Shown here piece after piece: positions 22,936 through 36,131 of a stretch of 64,000 nucleotides of DNA. Source of the stretch: Welwitschia mirabilis (Eukaryota; Gnetophyta; Gnetopsida; Welwitschiales); assembly GCA_051453625.1 (NCBI GenBank), contig JBOZIK010000001.1:258522575-258586574 (forward strand), given 5' to 3'. The position numbers and the translations under genes are program-made. The stretch's first letter is position 1; every line of letters starts with the position of its first letter. The notes beneath the pieces were generated by a model. That model was not told the origin of the DNA. It saw only the letters and a list, made by a program, of their open reading frames with translations, and did no database searches.

Positions 22936-25900
22936 TCATTTTGTCTTTAATAGAACTTAGAGGCATCCTCATTGGAACAATATTCATAAGGATCTAGAAG
23001 TTTTATGTTAATCTATATTCTCTTCCCTAGGATTAGAATAGACAATAATACTTGGTTTCTAGGGTTAGTTCCTAGATCTTTTTTTCAAAAGCAACTAGAA
23101 ATTAGATACCTAAAAATAAGTTTCCTCAAGGTACAACATAAGTTATGAATAAGCTTAAAGTAATGGGTAATGCCTAATGAGTGTATTCTCATGAAAGAAG
23201 GGTAAATAAATACAACACAATAAAAAGAAAAAGTAAAGGTTAAAAAAAGAGATAACTCACTTAAAAAGAGATATATATTCTTAGTTGTACTATGTCTTCC
23301 TATACTAGAAAAAGGTAGAGAAGGGCTTGGCTATGGAATTATTTACCTAAGGATTAATCTTTCTTTAAGTGGAAAATAATATGGGATCTTGTTCACAAAA
23401 AGATATTATCTAAACTTAGGTTTTTTTATAATATTTAAGATACATTAAATAGAATTATTAAATTGTAAAGCAAAACCTATCTTTATTATACAAAATCATC
23501 AAAATACATACACATATACACACACTCGTTCGTACCCCTTCCATTTGGGAGATGATTATATAGTCTTCCCCTTTTATGGGAGGAGGAAGAGGAGCCTTAG
23601 CATTACATTAGAAAATAGAATGAGAGTCTATAAATAACACAAAAAAATACATGCAAATAGGGAGAAAATTTGATGTATCTTATGGTATTTTTCACCAATG
23701 AATAAGGTGTTTTCTACTTACTGACCTGAAGTAAGAATCATTCATTAAGTCAAGGCTAACCATCTAAGAAGTAGAAGAATGTGAAAAGATATCTCAAGTT
23801 TATGAAGAGATCAACAAGCTAGAAGAGGCATTAGGAATGAAAAGAGAACATAAATACAATCTCCCAAATATAAGAACCTAGAAGTAGTGGAGAATAGAAG
23901 ATATTATTCATTTGAACTAGGAGTAGATAAAAGGGAGAAATGTAAAGGGATGTAAAGCAAGTGAATTAATGGTTTTTAATTAGAGCCTTTTGAGTAGCTC
24001 CAAATTGAAAATAACATTATAAAATAGTTATTGCAATGCTCCATATGATTATCATCATTGATATATTATAGTCATTCACATAACCATCATCATTAGAATG
24101 GTTTCTAATGGTGCCAAAATGGATCATTCCATAAGAATAGTGATCTTTTCTATGGTTATCAGCCCAGTACTTATTGCATGATGTGGCTAAGATCACTTAA
24201 TTTTAGTACATTCTAAGGGTTTTATGAAACCTTAGAAATATTTTAAACTATGACTAAATGAATCACAGCTAAAAGGACCTAAAGAGTAGAAGATCAATTA
24301 AGAGAAACATGTAGAGATGATAAAGAATTGAGTATAGAGAGGATAACTAGTGAGAAGGAGTTTTTGTTTATCAAAATTTAGTAGATGAAGATGAAACTAA
24401 GAAAACCGAGTTTCAAGGAATTCTAACTGCTAAAATAAGGGTCAAGAATCTAGTAGGTTTCATGCCTAGGCATTAAATACTAGATTTCGATGCTTAGAAC
24501 ATGGAAGTAAAGGGAATTCCACATTCAAGGCATGAAACTTGGAGGAATTTCAAACCATAGGCATGTAATTTTAATAGCAGAAAGGAAAGAAATGATATAT
24601 ATGATGTTAACATGGAGAAAAGGAGAGAGAAAAGCTAGTGAAGTTGGGAAAGAAAAAGAGAATATGGAAGAGAGGAAAAAAGTAAAAGAAATAGTAAAGG
24701 AAGAATTAGAATAAGTATAAGAATATGAAAAGAGAGGAAAGATGACAGAGAACTAGAGGGAAAATTATAAAAAGAAAAAAAAAAGGGGGAGGGGGGGAGA
24801 GAGAAAGAAGGGAAACAATGGGAAGAGGAGAAAAGGTGAAAATTAGAAGAAAGAAAATGTAAGAAGAAGTAAGAAGGAGAGAAAGGAAGAAGAGAAGAAA
24901 CAAAGAAGAGAAAGAAAAGAAAGAAAAAAGAGGAAAAGGATCATAATAGATTAATTTAAATGTGAAGATTAGTGGTTACCCTATCACTTGATGTAGAAAG
25001 TGATGCGTCAAAGACTTGAGTCATATAAGATATTGCTCTCACTTGATTAGAATAATCATAAATGAAGAAGAACTTATTTACATGAAAAAACCTAAAAATT
25101 TTCATAGAGAAATTAAAATCCTAGGAGGCCTAAGGATCCTACTAAGAGGATGTTATATCAATAAGCAAAAAATTGTTCATGACCTAGGCATCGAATTGAA
25201 TCATCTTCCATATCTAAGCATGCGATATAAGGAATTCCACATCTTAGGAATGAAATTATAGGGTTCTTAGGGTAAACTAAAGGGAGAAAAATGGGAGGGG
25301 AGTTGGGGGAAGGGTAAACTAAAGGGAGAAAAATGGGATGGAAGGTTTACGGGGGAGGCGGCTGGTAAAGGAAGGTGGAGAAGAAAAGAATTTAAAGGTT
25401 ATAAAGTGAGGAGTCCCCTGGGTTTTGGGGATCATGTAGAGGTATAACACTTGTCCACCTTCACACATCTATGATAGAGAAAGGGAGGGAAAAATTATAA
25501 GATGTTAAATAAAAATTAGGAATAATATTTAACTAAGATTATTTTAATCATAACCAAGTGGAGAAAACTTAGGATAAGCACATATTTTGTTTTTTTAATT
25601 GGTTCTTTAAAAAACATGGAAATCCTTCCTTATTACTTAAAAAAAGGAGGAAGTTTATTTTGTAATTTACACTTAATACTTTGACTTATGGTTTTAAATT
25701 TTATAAGAACATGAACTTGTGCTATTTTTATCATGACTAGCTAACCTAAGACTGGCTTTCAAAATAGGGTCTTGTCCTTGAGGTATAGAAGAAACACCTT
25801 TAGTTACTTCCTCTACCATAATTAGTTAATGAATTTCTTTATTTTCCTTCTTAGTAAAATTGATTTTTTTCATCCTTCTAGAGTAGGAAATGATGTAGTC

Positions 25901-27036
25901 CTACTATTCTTTTACCTTAGTAAGAATGATTTCCATGATTGTACATCTCTACTATTAGCTAATACATTTTCACCTTAGAAAAGATGGCTAATGAAGTATG
26001 GGATCATTAATTACTCCTCTCTATTTGATCTAGTAATGGATAATGAGGAGTTAGATGTAAATTGAAATAGGTCAAGCATCTATGAGCTAATCAATTTCCT
26101 CCCATCCATGTATACCTAGAGAACTCTAAAGATACTCCACATCTAAATTTGAGTGTTTGTTTAAGATATTAATAAAATGTTTGACCCACCTCCCTGTGTA
26201 TTATGCTAATGTTTATCTACCTTAGCTGTCAACTAGTAAAAACCTAAGGGAACTTTTAGAAGAGTAAAAGCATCCCGAGATCCCTACAGAGTCATTGGAG
26301 AGTGATAAAGAGATCTTGGTATATCTACTATGAGATCATATTTGATTTATGTGTCTATTTTCTTTCTTTTGCCTCCTATTCTTAGATACGAGAACTCACA
26401 TTTCATACTTTATTTTTTTAAGAAAATGGATAAAGTAGTGAGTCATAAAACTTGATTTACCTTAGTGAAGTCCATATGTGATAAAGTAATAGCTATCCTA
26501 ACTTACTACCAAAAGCATGTAAAGATGTGGTGTATAACATCCTTCTTCATTCAAGATATGTAGATATCATGATTTAGCAAGCTAGTAGATCAAAATCTGA
26601 TGAATTTTCCTAAAGATGGAAATGGTACCTTAAGGAAAATTTCTTCCTAGATATGAGACTCTATACTAAAGGGGCTAAGACATACATAAAGGTTTTACAT
26701 TAGAACTAAGAAACAAAAGGAGGAGTGAATGATGACAAAGAAGAAGATAAGGGAGTAGCTAGAGGCCTTCCTTAAAACTAAGAAATAGGATGCATCTACT
26801 AAGACATCTTATTTTTTTCTTGTTCATTCTATTTGGTATTCTTTATTTATTGATATCATTTTTATTGTAGGTAGGGATGACTTAGATTCTCTTCTTGAGA
26901 AGTTAGCATATGCTTTTAGAAGCTTCTTAGGGTTCAACAATAAAGGAAAGATAGTCTTGCTAGATGAAGATGAATAGGAGGCATAACTTCTCCTTGTAGG
27001 TTAAATTATTTTATTTCTTTGATTAACTTCTTTTGA
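22936..27036. repeat. ~4.1 kb tandem unit, copy B
   Basis: It is near-identical to unit A over long runs. B lacks about 65 bases present in A at 19130-19195; the partial unit C still has that segment, so B suffered the deletion. B also carries a short local duplication at 25268-25340 (gggtaaactaaaggg twice). Its right end is the same base context as unit A (cttttga, then a gap). This shows that the array unit, not just an internal repeat, has been duplicated, unless the scaffold placed two loci side by side. Confidence 0.8.
24595..24940 (+). repeat. Purine-rich tract in unit B
   Basis: The counterpart of the A/G tract in unit A, including a ggggagggggggag run near 24785. Open frames over it (24532-24714 plus, 24706-24903 minus) are compositional. 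Confidence 0.85.
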
Positions 27037-27136
27037 NNNNNNNNNNNNNNNNNNNNNNNNNNNNNNNNNNNNNNNNNNNNNNNNNNNNNNNNNNNNNNNN
27101 NNNNNNNNNNNNNNNNNNNNNNNNNNNNNNNNNNNN
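27037..27136. other. Scaffold gap, 100 N
   Basis: It falls at the right border of unit B. Confidence 0.99.
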
Positions 27137-27429
27137 TATTTTTCTCTAGGATTTATTTTATAGTGATTTGAAATGAAACTAACTCTAAAGACTTTTAAGT
27201 ATTGAAGATGCAAAACAAAACCTACTACATACATATTTACATATTTTTCACTTCACTCCTCATCATGCATGGGAGATGCCCAGGAGGATCTTGAAGTAAT
27301 GGTGGAGCTAGAAGCCATTGTATTTATTTGGTAGTTTTCTCCCTTATAGTTCTACTAGCTTATGGATCTACTATCTAACTAGGAACTTATTATATGACGA
27401 TGATGTAGCACAACTACTTTTAAGCCCTT
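27137..27429. other. Short segment between gap and unit C
   Basis: No gene. The part near 27190-27330 loosely resembles the segment of the 4.1 kb unit around 19290-19450 ('gggagatg...aggagg', 'agccattg/agccttag'), so it may be another decayed piece of the same family. Confidence 0.35.
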
Positions 27430-29950
27430 CTTCTAGATCTAGAGAAGATGTTTTAATGTAGATTCTTTTCCCTAGGATTATAAAAGATAATAATTGTTAC
27501 TTTCTAGGATGGGGCTATAGATTTGGTTTAAAGGATAGTTGGGAATTAGGTATCCAAAAATGAGTTTACTTAAGATATAGAGCAATCAAGTAATAAAGTT
27601 AGAGTGATGTGTAATGACTAGTAGGTGTATCCTCATGAAAGAAGGATTAAAAAATAAAATGAAATAAAAAGTAAAAGCTAATAATAGAAGGAAGAGAGAA
27701 TTCCCTTGATAAGGTGTACATCCATTTAGTTCCCCTAAAGTATTCCTATATTAGGAAAAGATGAAAGAGATTTTGATTATGGGACTAGATGGTTTCAATA
27801 AGTCTCCTACCTAAACTAAGTATGGAAGACAACATGAGGTTTGAATAAGAAGGCAAGATGCAACTAAGGAGTGATATTCCTATAAGAGGATAACAATATG
27901 TGTTCTTCTTTATAAAAGAATATTTTTTTTAAAAATTAGATTCTCTATTTACAATATTTGAGATACTTTAAAATATTAAAATGTAAAGTAAAAACTATAT
28001 TTATTATGAAAAATTATCAAATCTCTATTTCATTTCTTTCCTTTCCCTTAATTTAAGAGATGATTATATAGTCTTCATCTTTTAAAAAAGGAGGAGGAGG
28101 AGCTATAGCATTACATTAAAAAATAAAATGATAGACTATAAACAATTAGGAGAAATATATATAAAGTGGTAGAGCATTTGATGTATATTCTAACTTCTTC
28201 TATTAATGAAGAAGGAATTTTCTATATACTGATCTATAGTGAGAATTATTCTTAAATTGAAGATTAGTAATATATGAGGTAGATGAAGTGGGAAGAAAAC
28301 CTCTAGTTCATAAAAAAATCATCAGGATAAATAATTATATAAATAAAGAAAAGATATATAGAGGATCATATACATATGAGGACTTAAAAGCAAGAGAGAC
28401 TGAAGAGATTGACCCTTTAAGATAAGACGAGAAAAAGGGTAATGATATGAAGGATGAAAAGTAACATAATCGTGTTTAAATGAGGCCTTTCAAGTCATTA
28501 CAACTTAACAATAACCTTAGTAGAATAGTGCTCATAATGCTTGATATAATTATCATCATCAATATGCTACAGTCATTGACATGATAGTGGTTATTAGCAT
28601 GGTCTCTAATGGTGATAAAAAGGATAATTGAACTAGAACAATGATTTCCTTTCTAGTTATTAGGTTGAACCTAATATTATTATGTTATGTTAAGGGTAGG
28701 GTTACTGAAATCTAGCACATCCTAAGGGTTTAATACAACATTAGAATTATTTTAAACTCTAATTGTATGAATATAGCTAATAGGAACTTGAACATAAAAG
28801 ATGAGATAAAGCAAAATATGTGGAGATGATACAAGATTGAGTGTAGAAAGGATAACTAATAGGAAGGGATTCTATATTTCCCAAAACATAATAAAGGTAG
28901 AGGGGAGTTGGGAAAACTGAGTTTTAAGGGGTTTTAGGGGCTAAATAAGGATATGAATTTAATAGCTTACATGCCTTCACATAGAAGACTACATTTTAAT
29001 GCCTAGAACATGAAAGTGGAGAAAAATTTGTGTTCAAGAAATGAAAATGAGGTGAATTTCATGTCTTAGGCATGAAATTTTAACTACTACAAAGAAAATA
29101 AGGGGTATATAAGTTGTTAGGATGAAGATAAGAGGAGAGAAAAAGATAAGGAAGATACAAAAAATAAAGGGATGGGGAAGAGAGAAGACAGGAGGCAGAA
29201 AGAAGAGAGAAAGAGATAAAATAGGTATGGAAATAGGAAAAGCAAAGAGAAATGGTAGAAAAAATGAGAAAGAGATAAAGAGAAGGAGAAATAAAGGGGA
29301 GAGGAAGAGAGAAAATTAAGTAAGATATGGAAAGAATGGAAAAAGTGAGGAATATTAAAAATAGAGGGAATGACTAAGCGAAAGTAATAAAAAGTAATAA
29401 AAAGAAATCAGAAGAGGAAGGAAGAAAATGGAGGGGGGAAAACAGAGATGAGAATGATTATAAGAGATTAACTTGGATGCTAAAGTTAAAGTTCATTTTA
29501 TCGCTTAATGTAAAAAGTGATGTGTCATAGACTTGATCTATCTAATGTTCTTAGCTAGTTCTTTATACTACTATAACCTAATTAGAATGATCTTGAAGGA
29601 GGAAGAACCTATTTCCATGCAAAGACATAAAGATTAAATCACTAGAGAGAATTTACGATCCTAGGAATATTAAGAGTTCTACAAAGAGGAGGTAATACTA
29701 AGAGGAAGAACATTTTCCATGTCTTAAAAATGAAATTATCTTTCATATCTTGAGCATAGAATTTAAGGAATTTCACATTTAATAAATAAAACTCTATGGT
29801 GCTTAAGGTAAAAATAAGGGTCAAGAAAGATGGCAAAGAGAATAAGGTAAAGGATAGAAAGCTAGGAATTTCCCAGTTTTTGGAGGCCATGTCAGGGCAT
29901 AATAGTTAACTCTAAGTTATATTGACTAGCCATCGCTTATATAAGTGTAG
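27430..29950. repeat. Partial, older copy C of the 4.1 kb unit
   Basis: It aligns with unit A from about 18790 to 21262. It keeps the order of landmarks: 'tcttttccctaggattat', 'gagatgattatatagtcttc', the purine tract at 29115-29450, and the 'ctttttaatgtaaaaagtgatgtgtca' type block. It ends near 'catgtcagggcataata', the counterpart of the border at 21262. Divergence is clearly higher than between A and B. The open frames at 29122-29319 (plus) and 29642-29890 (minus) lie in this repeat and are not convincing genes. Confidence 0.75.
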
Positions 29951-32108
29951 CTTCAATAAAATTTATTTAAAAAAAATCTCATTCTAAAAACAAGGATTCC
30001 TATTAAAAAAATACTAATGAATTTATTGAGGGTTTTGTAAAAGTAAAATTAAATATTTAAAATTAAGAGTTAATAATTAAAAATGTAATTTAATATTACC
30101 ATTAACGATAATATAGATTTGATAAGAAGTCCCAATTATTTCTTATAATGAAAGGAATTATTATGTTAGATAATTCTAATGATAAAGCATGTGTTCTAAT
30201 TAGTTGTACATGTAAGAGGTATTGGTGTAATAAGGTCCAATGTGGGCACATCATATGTTTTGTGTCATGGTTATCTTTAAAAGCCATTGTTTAGAAATTT
30301 ATAAGCTTTAAAAACTTTATGTAATGAAAAATATTAGTATGCTTTGTAATAATTATATCCCACATGGATTAGCTAAAAGGTTTAACTCTAAACTCCTTTA
30401 TTAAAACTTAATTGATGTAATGAAACTAAAAAATACTGATGCCTCTTGAAAAGAAGAATGAAAATGCTAAAGGATTTATAGTAGATCTTTCTAATTGATG
30501 TTTTCTTGATGCTTTAGCATTTTCTAATTCATTATTTTATGCCTAAAAGACTAATATAAATTTAAATTCTTCATCATTATTATTTCATTATGTTTAAATA
30601 AGATTCATTCTTCATTTCAAATCATGTTATGGTTAAATACTTCAAGATTGAAAGATTATAAAAATTAAATTTGATAAATATCATGTAATTAAATTGAAAT
30701 GAAAATATATTTTAATAAATAATAAATATTTCAAGTTTTATTTAAAAGGTAGAATCTTAGATTGGTTATCTTTGAAGCTGTACGTAAATATTGAATCATT
30801 TCAAGGTGTTATTATGTCATTTCATTAAAGGAGAAAAATATTTATGTATTTGATCAAAGATCTTAAAAGAATGATGTTTCTTAGGCTTTAAATTTACTTT
30901 TGAAGGATTTTATTTAATATAGATATAATGGGATATGAGTTAGCCTTTAAATTCACCATTAGAACTTTGTCTTAGTGTTTTTTATAGTTATTTTTTAATA
31001 GATAGATTTTTATAGATGTCTATGATACATGAAGTAGAAATAATTTAGTCTTAAAAAAATCTTTACAAAACTTAGTTTAAATCATTAAAAGGATAAATAT
31101 ATTCTACTTTTAAATATAACTTTGCAGAACAAGAATTTAATTATAGAGAACAGGGCTTTTAGAGAAGATATTTAATACATCAAAAATGTCTTTCATGAAC
31201 TAAATAAATTCAAGAAAGAGATATGATATGTCAAAGATGTCTCTACTTCTTAGAGATGTCTTTCAACATCAAGGACATCTTTAAATTAAATCAACCAAAA
31301 TCAATTAAGATTATTAGGATTTTGCAACCAAGAGGATCTTAAACTATTTACTTTTAAATGATAATTAAAAATATATTTAAATGAATGATAATTTAAATCT
31401 ACTTAATAATAAAAAGTGATGTTTTATTTTATTTTATACTATACCTTTCACTTTATTAATTCATTCTTTCTAAGATATTCATGAATGATATATTTTTTCA
31501 TGTATCAATTAAACCTATAATATTAGCACATGACACATGCTAGTATAGGGCCTAGTCCAAATGTTATAAAATGATGAAGTAAAGAAAGGAATATTAAAAT
31601 ATTAATTAAATCCAAAAAAAAGGGCAGGTCAATATTTTTGGGTTTTTAAAATCTAAAAAAGAAAATTAACAAAGAAAATTATGGGATAAAATGTAATGCA
31701 ATAGGAATGATCATGCAATAATATAGAAATCAAATGTTCTCGATGTAATTAAATAATTAGATTATTAATTTATTATTACATAAATTATTTACTATGATCT
31801 ACACTAAAATCAAATTCAGTCTCTAAGAGCATTAAATTAGTATTAACATAAAATATACAAAATATAAAGAGACATAACTTTAATAAAATACACATTTGAG
31901 TTTGTAACCACTTGCACTCAATTACATCCACTTATAAGCAATAGTTCCTCAATGGATAAAACAAATACTAATACCAAGGATAAATCCTTTCATAAGTTGA
32001 TGAATTTGTTTTTCAAAATCATTAAATATCACTGGCTACTTTAATGTAAAGAATAATGTAGAAAAGGGATATCTAAGAAGGTTTTAATAGGTTTAGATAT
32101 ATGCAAGA
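29951..32108. other. AT-rich stretch, nothing firm
   Basis: No domain found. The segment 30100-30400 has an LTR-like 'tatcccacatggatta' string but no borders. The minus-strand 61-codon frame at 30102-30287 has no support. Confidence 0.3.
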
Positions 32109-32170
32109 TGAGTGGTAGATGAGCGGTAAGTGAGTAGCGAGTTAGTAGTAAGTGAGTGATAGATGGGTAG
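32109..32170. repeat. Short tandem repeat, ~10-12 bp GAGTRGTARR units
   Basis: Five to six imperfect units (gagtggtagat, gagcggtaagt, gagtagcga, gttagtagtaa, gtgagtgatag, atgggtag) lie in a row. There are no unique spacers, so this is not a CRISPR. Confidence 0.7.
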
Positions 32171-32542
32171 TTATAATATAAATCTAGCAATAAATGAAAT
32201 TATTATCCATGACTTATAGACCATCATCCACTTGCTTCATCTAGATGAGATAGAAGGATAATTACCCATTTATAACCATATACTAATACCTTATCATGTT
32301 AGTCTTTGTAAATCTTAATGGAATATGCTTGTCATCTACCTTTATTAAGATGACTAGAGGATGCATAATCTTGGAAAACCTTTGCTAGATCCTCAAGAAA
32401 CCTTTATTTAATCATTGGAGTAAGTTTGTAATTGAATTAATCCAAAACATCTCCATGACATCCCTAGTAATCATGTAAACTCTAGTAATTGATGTGAAGG
32501 TATTGACTTGAGAGCTTATCATGATATTAAAATTTATCATTA

Positions 32543-32642
32543 NNNNNNNNNNNNNNNNNNNNNNNNNNNNNNNNNNNNNNNNNNNNNNNNNNNNNNNNNN
32601 NNNNNNNNNNNNNNNNNNNNNNNNNNNNNNNNNNNNNNNNNN
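32543..32642. other. Scaffold gap, 100 N
   Basis: It precedes the CACTA-like subterminal region and may hide the element's terminus. Confidence 0.99.
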
Positions 32643-33039
32643 GGCGTTTATCCAATAAAACACCTCAAAAACATAACCTTTTAAGGCATTTATCTAAAGA
32701 AACACCTTAAAAACAATGTAACCTTTTGAGGCATTTTATTAGATAAACACTGCAAAAGCCTTTTGTAGCATTTTACAAACAAAGGTCGTAAAAGGCTTTT
32801 GTAGCATTTTATAAAAAAATGATGCAAAAGCTATAACTATTGAAAAAAATTACTATAGAATGGTAAAAAAATAATAATCTATAAGCACAATGATTGCATA
32901 ATGGTAAAAAATTACTATAGAAAGCACAAAATGCAAGGGTAAAAGAAAGGCTTATACAAGTGTAAAGAAAATGCAAGAATATTTTAATGTAACAAGTATA
33001 ACAAAACATAAAATAATATACTTATTTCATTAATACATC
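32643..33039. repeat. CACTA-type subterminal repeat region (element end missing)
   Basis: Repeated motifs alternate in both orientations: ttttaaggcattta, aaacacctcaaaaaca, ttttgaggcatttta, ttttgtagcattttaca. They read like the short inverted subterminal repeats of plant CACTA transposons and resemble those at 54930-55270 and 59700-59930 in the well-bounded element of this window. The tips are lost in gaps on both sides (32543-32642 and 33040-33058). Confidence 0.6.
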
Positions 33040-33058
33040 NNNNNNNNNNNNNNNNNNN
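33040..33058. other. Gap, 19 N
   Basis: A short, sized gap. Confidence 0.99.
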
Positions 33059-33149
33059 CCATCCCTCTTTGATTCCCTATAAAATGATAACATTATTTAA
33101 GAGTAATGTAGTACAATAATGCATAAAATAGAGGAGATGCATCTCCACG

Positions 33150-33575
33150 GTAGCTAAAGAAAAAAGGATATTCATATTTAATAAGCACATAAGCTACATA
33201 ACTAATTAACCTAATGTAATAGAAAACATTAAAAACTTCATAATCTTAGAATAAAATCACTATAAGAAAGAAAAATCATACTACAACCATTAAGTGCATT
33301 TGGCTTACTTCAGGTCTCATTCTAAAGCTAACTGACAGGATAGCAAATTCCATTAGCCATAGACCAAAAAAAGGTGAAACAAAAAACATGGCCATATTTA
33401 ACAAGCATAAGAGTTGCATAAGTTATCTTATGCAATACACTATACTAAAAACTACATAAGCTAAGAGTAAAATCACCACATGACAGAAAAGCTAGGCCAT
33501 AGATATTTAATGAGTATTGCTTACTTTGATTTTAATTGCAAAGCCAAGTAAGAGTATATCATATGCCATTAAAAT
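33150..33575. repeat. Two diverged tandem copies of a ~230 bp non-coding segment
   Basis: Copies at about 33150-33360 and 33385-33575 share 'catatttaa.aagca', 'aactacataagct.agagtaaaatcac', 'ttaagtgcatttggcttactt / ttaatgagtattgcttactt' and the following motif. On the minus strand both show a gtaagc after a short purine-rich stretch, which would look like a repeated splice donor. No coding content. Confidence 0.55.
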
Positions 33576-33706
33576 AATAAGTGTTTTCTTAACATGCTTC
33601 ACATAAAATACCTAAAATATTCAAAGGGAGACCAGTGAAATTGACAACATTGAATAACACATTAATGTAAGACCAACTACTCATTGAGATATAAAGTAAG
33701 ACTTAC

Positions 33707-33838
33707 AAAGAAATTCCTTATAGCTTTCCTTGGGTAAGAATTTTCATCAGATGTAATCTTCCTCCTCTCTAATCCCTCTAGATAATTAATAATTACCTTC
33801 CCAATATTGCTATGTATATAGTTGGTAACCTGAGACAC
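33707..33838 (-). CDS. Exon-like segment of an unidentified gene
   Basis: On the minus strand a tttcttacag acceptor is followed by 132 bases (44 codons, phase 0, no stop) and then a gtaagt donor. The translation has normal protein composition (for example NYIHSNIGKVIINYLEGLER, then RRKITSDENSYPRKAI). Two good splice sites around a whole number of open codons is more than expected by chance in this AT-rich DNA. A second candidate exon upstream (33961-34102) does not join in frame. I do not recognise the protein. It could be one exon of a real low-copy gene, a pseudogene, or a fragment carried by a transposon. Confidence 0.35.
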
Positions 33839-36131
33839 CTGTAAGAAATATGAAACTCTATGTTAAAATAGCTCAGGATATTGAAACTCCATGACAATTA
33901 AGAAATAATCATGCATTATGTTTTACCCCTACAATCTACTTCAAACTATAATAATCTCACTCTGTCACCAAGTTGGCAAGTGTAGTTAGTCCAATTCCAA
34001 AACCTTCTAGTATGGTTTTAGGTATACTTATCATTTTAAAAATGATAATAGTGAAAATAATATATAGCACAGAAAGTAGCATAATCATAAATGGGTGGAT
34101 TCCTAAAGGAAAAATTAAATAGAAGCTATATTTTAAGCAATATTCCTTCATAATATAATGTCAAATATTCAAAGCTATATACTAATTAATATTCCTTCAT
34201 AATATGACCACAAAATTTCATGTGTATTGGAAAGTAACATTTCCATGCTCATTAAAGAACATAAAAGGGTGATTAAATGTGAAGATGAATTTAATGATTT
34301 TGGAATGTGAAGATGAAGTTAAGGGTGATTATAACTCAAGCTGATTCTACATTATAAAAAATACACTATTAAATCTGCAATCACGTATTAAGAGAAAAGT
34401 GAAAGATGGATAGGCCATACACAGAGGGAAGAGAAGTTGTAAGCTTTAGGCTATAAAGTACCAAAGAAAGGCAAATAGATGGATGGTTGCCAGTGAAAGA
34501 TCTACAAAACTAGTTAAGCATTACAGAGTGATGAGTAGGACAGTTATCATTTAGTGAGTCAAGGAATAAAAATGACATCTGCAATTTATTAATTATAAGT
34601 ATGTGGGNNNNNNNNNNNNNNNNNNNNNNNNNNNNNNNNNNNNNNNNNNNNNNNNNNNNNNNNNNNNNNNNNNNNNNNNNNNNNNNNNNNNNNNNNNNNN
34701 NNNNNNNNNNNNNNNNNNNNNNNNNNNNNNNNNNNNNNNNNNNNNNNNNNNNNNNNNNNNNNNNNNNNNNNNNNNNNNNNNNNNNNNNNNNNNNNNNNNN
34801 NNNNNNNNNNNNNNNNNNNNNNNNNNNNNNNNNNNNNNNNNNNNNNNNNNNNNNNNNNNNNNNNNNNNNNNNNNNNNNNNNNNNNNNNNNNNNNNNNNNN
34901 NNNNNNNNNNNNNNNNNNNNNNNNNNNNNNNNNNNNNNNNNNNNNNNNNNNNNNNNNNNNNNNNNNNNNNNNNNNNNNNNNNNNNNNNNNNNNNNNNNNN
35001 NNNNNNNNNNNNNNNNNNNNNNNNNNNNNNNNNNNNNNNNNNNNNNNNNNNNNNNNNNNNNNNNNNNNNNNNNNNNNNNNNNNNNNNNNNNNNNNNNNNN
35101 NNNNNNNNNNNNNNNNNNNNNNNNNNNNNNNNNNNNNNNNNNNNNNNNNNNNNNNNNNNNNNNNNNNNNNNNNNNNNNNNNNNNNNNNNNNNNNNNNNNN
35201 NNNNNNNNNNNNNNNNNNNNNNNNNNNNNNNNNNNNNTAAATTATATGCTTGGAAAGGAGGCTAATGGCAGTTTTTAAGGGAAAAGAAGGTAATACTAGA
35301 AAACATCTGAGAAACTCACAAAGATTAAATGGACACAGGAGAAAGTTGAAATGGGTACCAAGATGGTATTACCTTGATTCTTGTCCTAGTATATTACGAA
35401 AATAAGTTAAATAAGGAAAGGCACAGATTACTAGAACTGACACAGTAGAGGTTAGCAAGCCCAGTTGCACTTAACAGAACTAAGTAAATTAAAGCACATT
35501 TCAAGTTATTATATGGAAGAAATATAATGTGTTACCACATAAAGCAAGCAATGCATTAAGAAACATCATCACTGCATGATTGATATCATAGGAAAGCATC
35601 ATGGCATGACTGGTATAGAAACATTAAAAAACAACATCAAAAGGATTTGTATTCATTGTAGAATTGAGGATATATTTATAATCACAAATCTTTCTACCAG
35701 TTGGCTGTTGTAGGGAATATGTAACATCTGCTACCTACAGCTAATACAATCTTTTGATCAAATGGCTACTTAAAAAAAAAAAATTAGCACTTGAAAACTA
35801 AACCTATTCCTAGATTAAATGAGTTATTAACTAAAAAATATAGGAGAGTCCATAAAAAGAGGTAATTTTTTATGTGTTTTTTTATATGTTTAGATTAAAT
35901 TAGCAGTATGAATTTAATGTAAATAAGCTTTTCATTCCTGTGTTAATAATACTTAAACACTCAGCATGCTACCAGGCTCTGCACCATGTCTTCTTACAAA
36001 AATAGATAAACTAGAGTAGATGAATACACTATGTTTTACATGCACAGAATATTGGACATTTGCATTTGCATTTGAATATCATGGTTTATTGTAGTTTTGT
36101 TAGATATTCAATTTGTTATTCAGTTTTCAAG
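33839..36131. other. Intron-like or intergenic sequence with a 630-N gap
   Basis: Less AT-extreme than most of the window and not visibly repeated. The gap spans 34608-35237. No exon with clear borders was found apart from a weak candidate at 33961-34102 (minus). Open frames that run through the N block are meaningless. Confidence 0.3.
34608..35237. other. Gap, 630 N
   Basis: The largest gap in the window; apparently of estimated size. Confidence 0.99.

Noticed and set aside
30102-30287. 61-codon minus-strand frame with Cys/His pairs
   Set aside because: No zinc-finger spacing, lies in LTR-like AT-rich DNA, no other support.
32109-32170. CRISPR-like short repeats
   Set aside because: Repeats are contiguous and imperfect with no unique spacers; the genome is a plant.
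34601-35278. 225-codon 'open frame' through the N block
   Set aside because: Almost entirely N; no sequence information.
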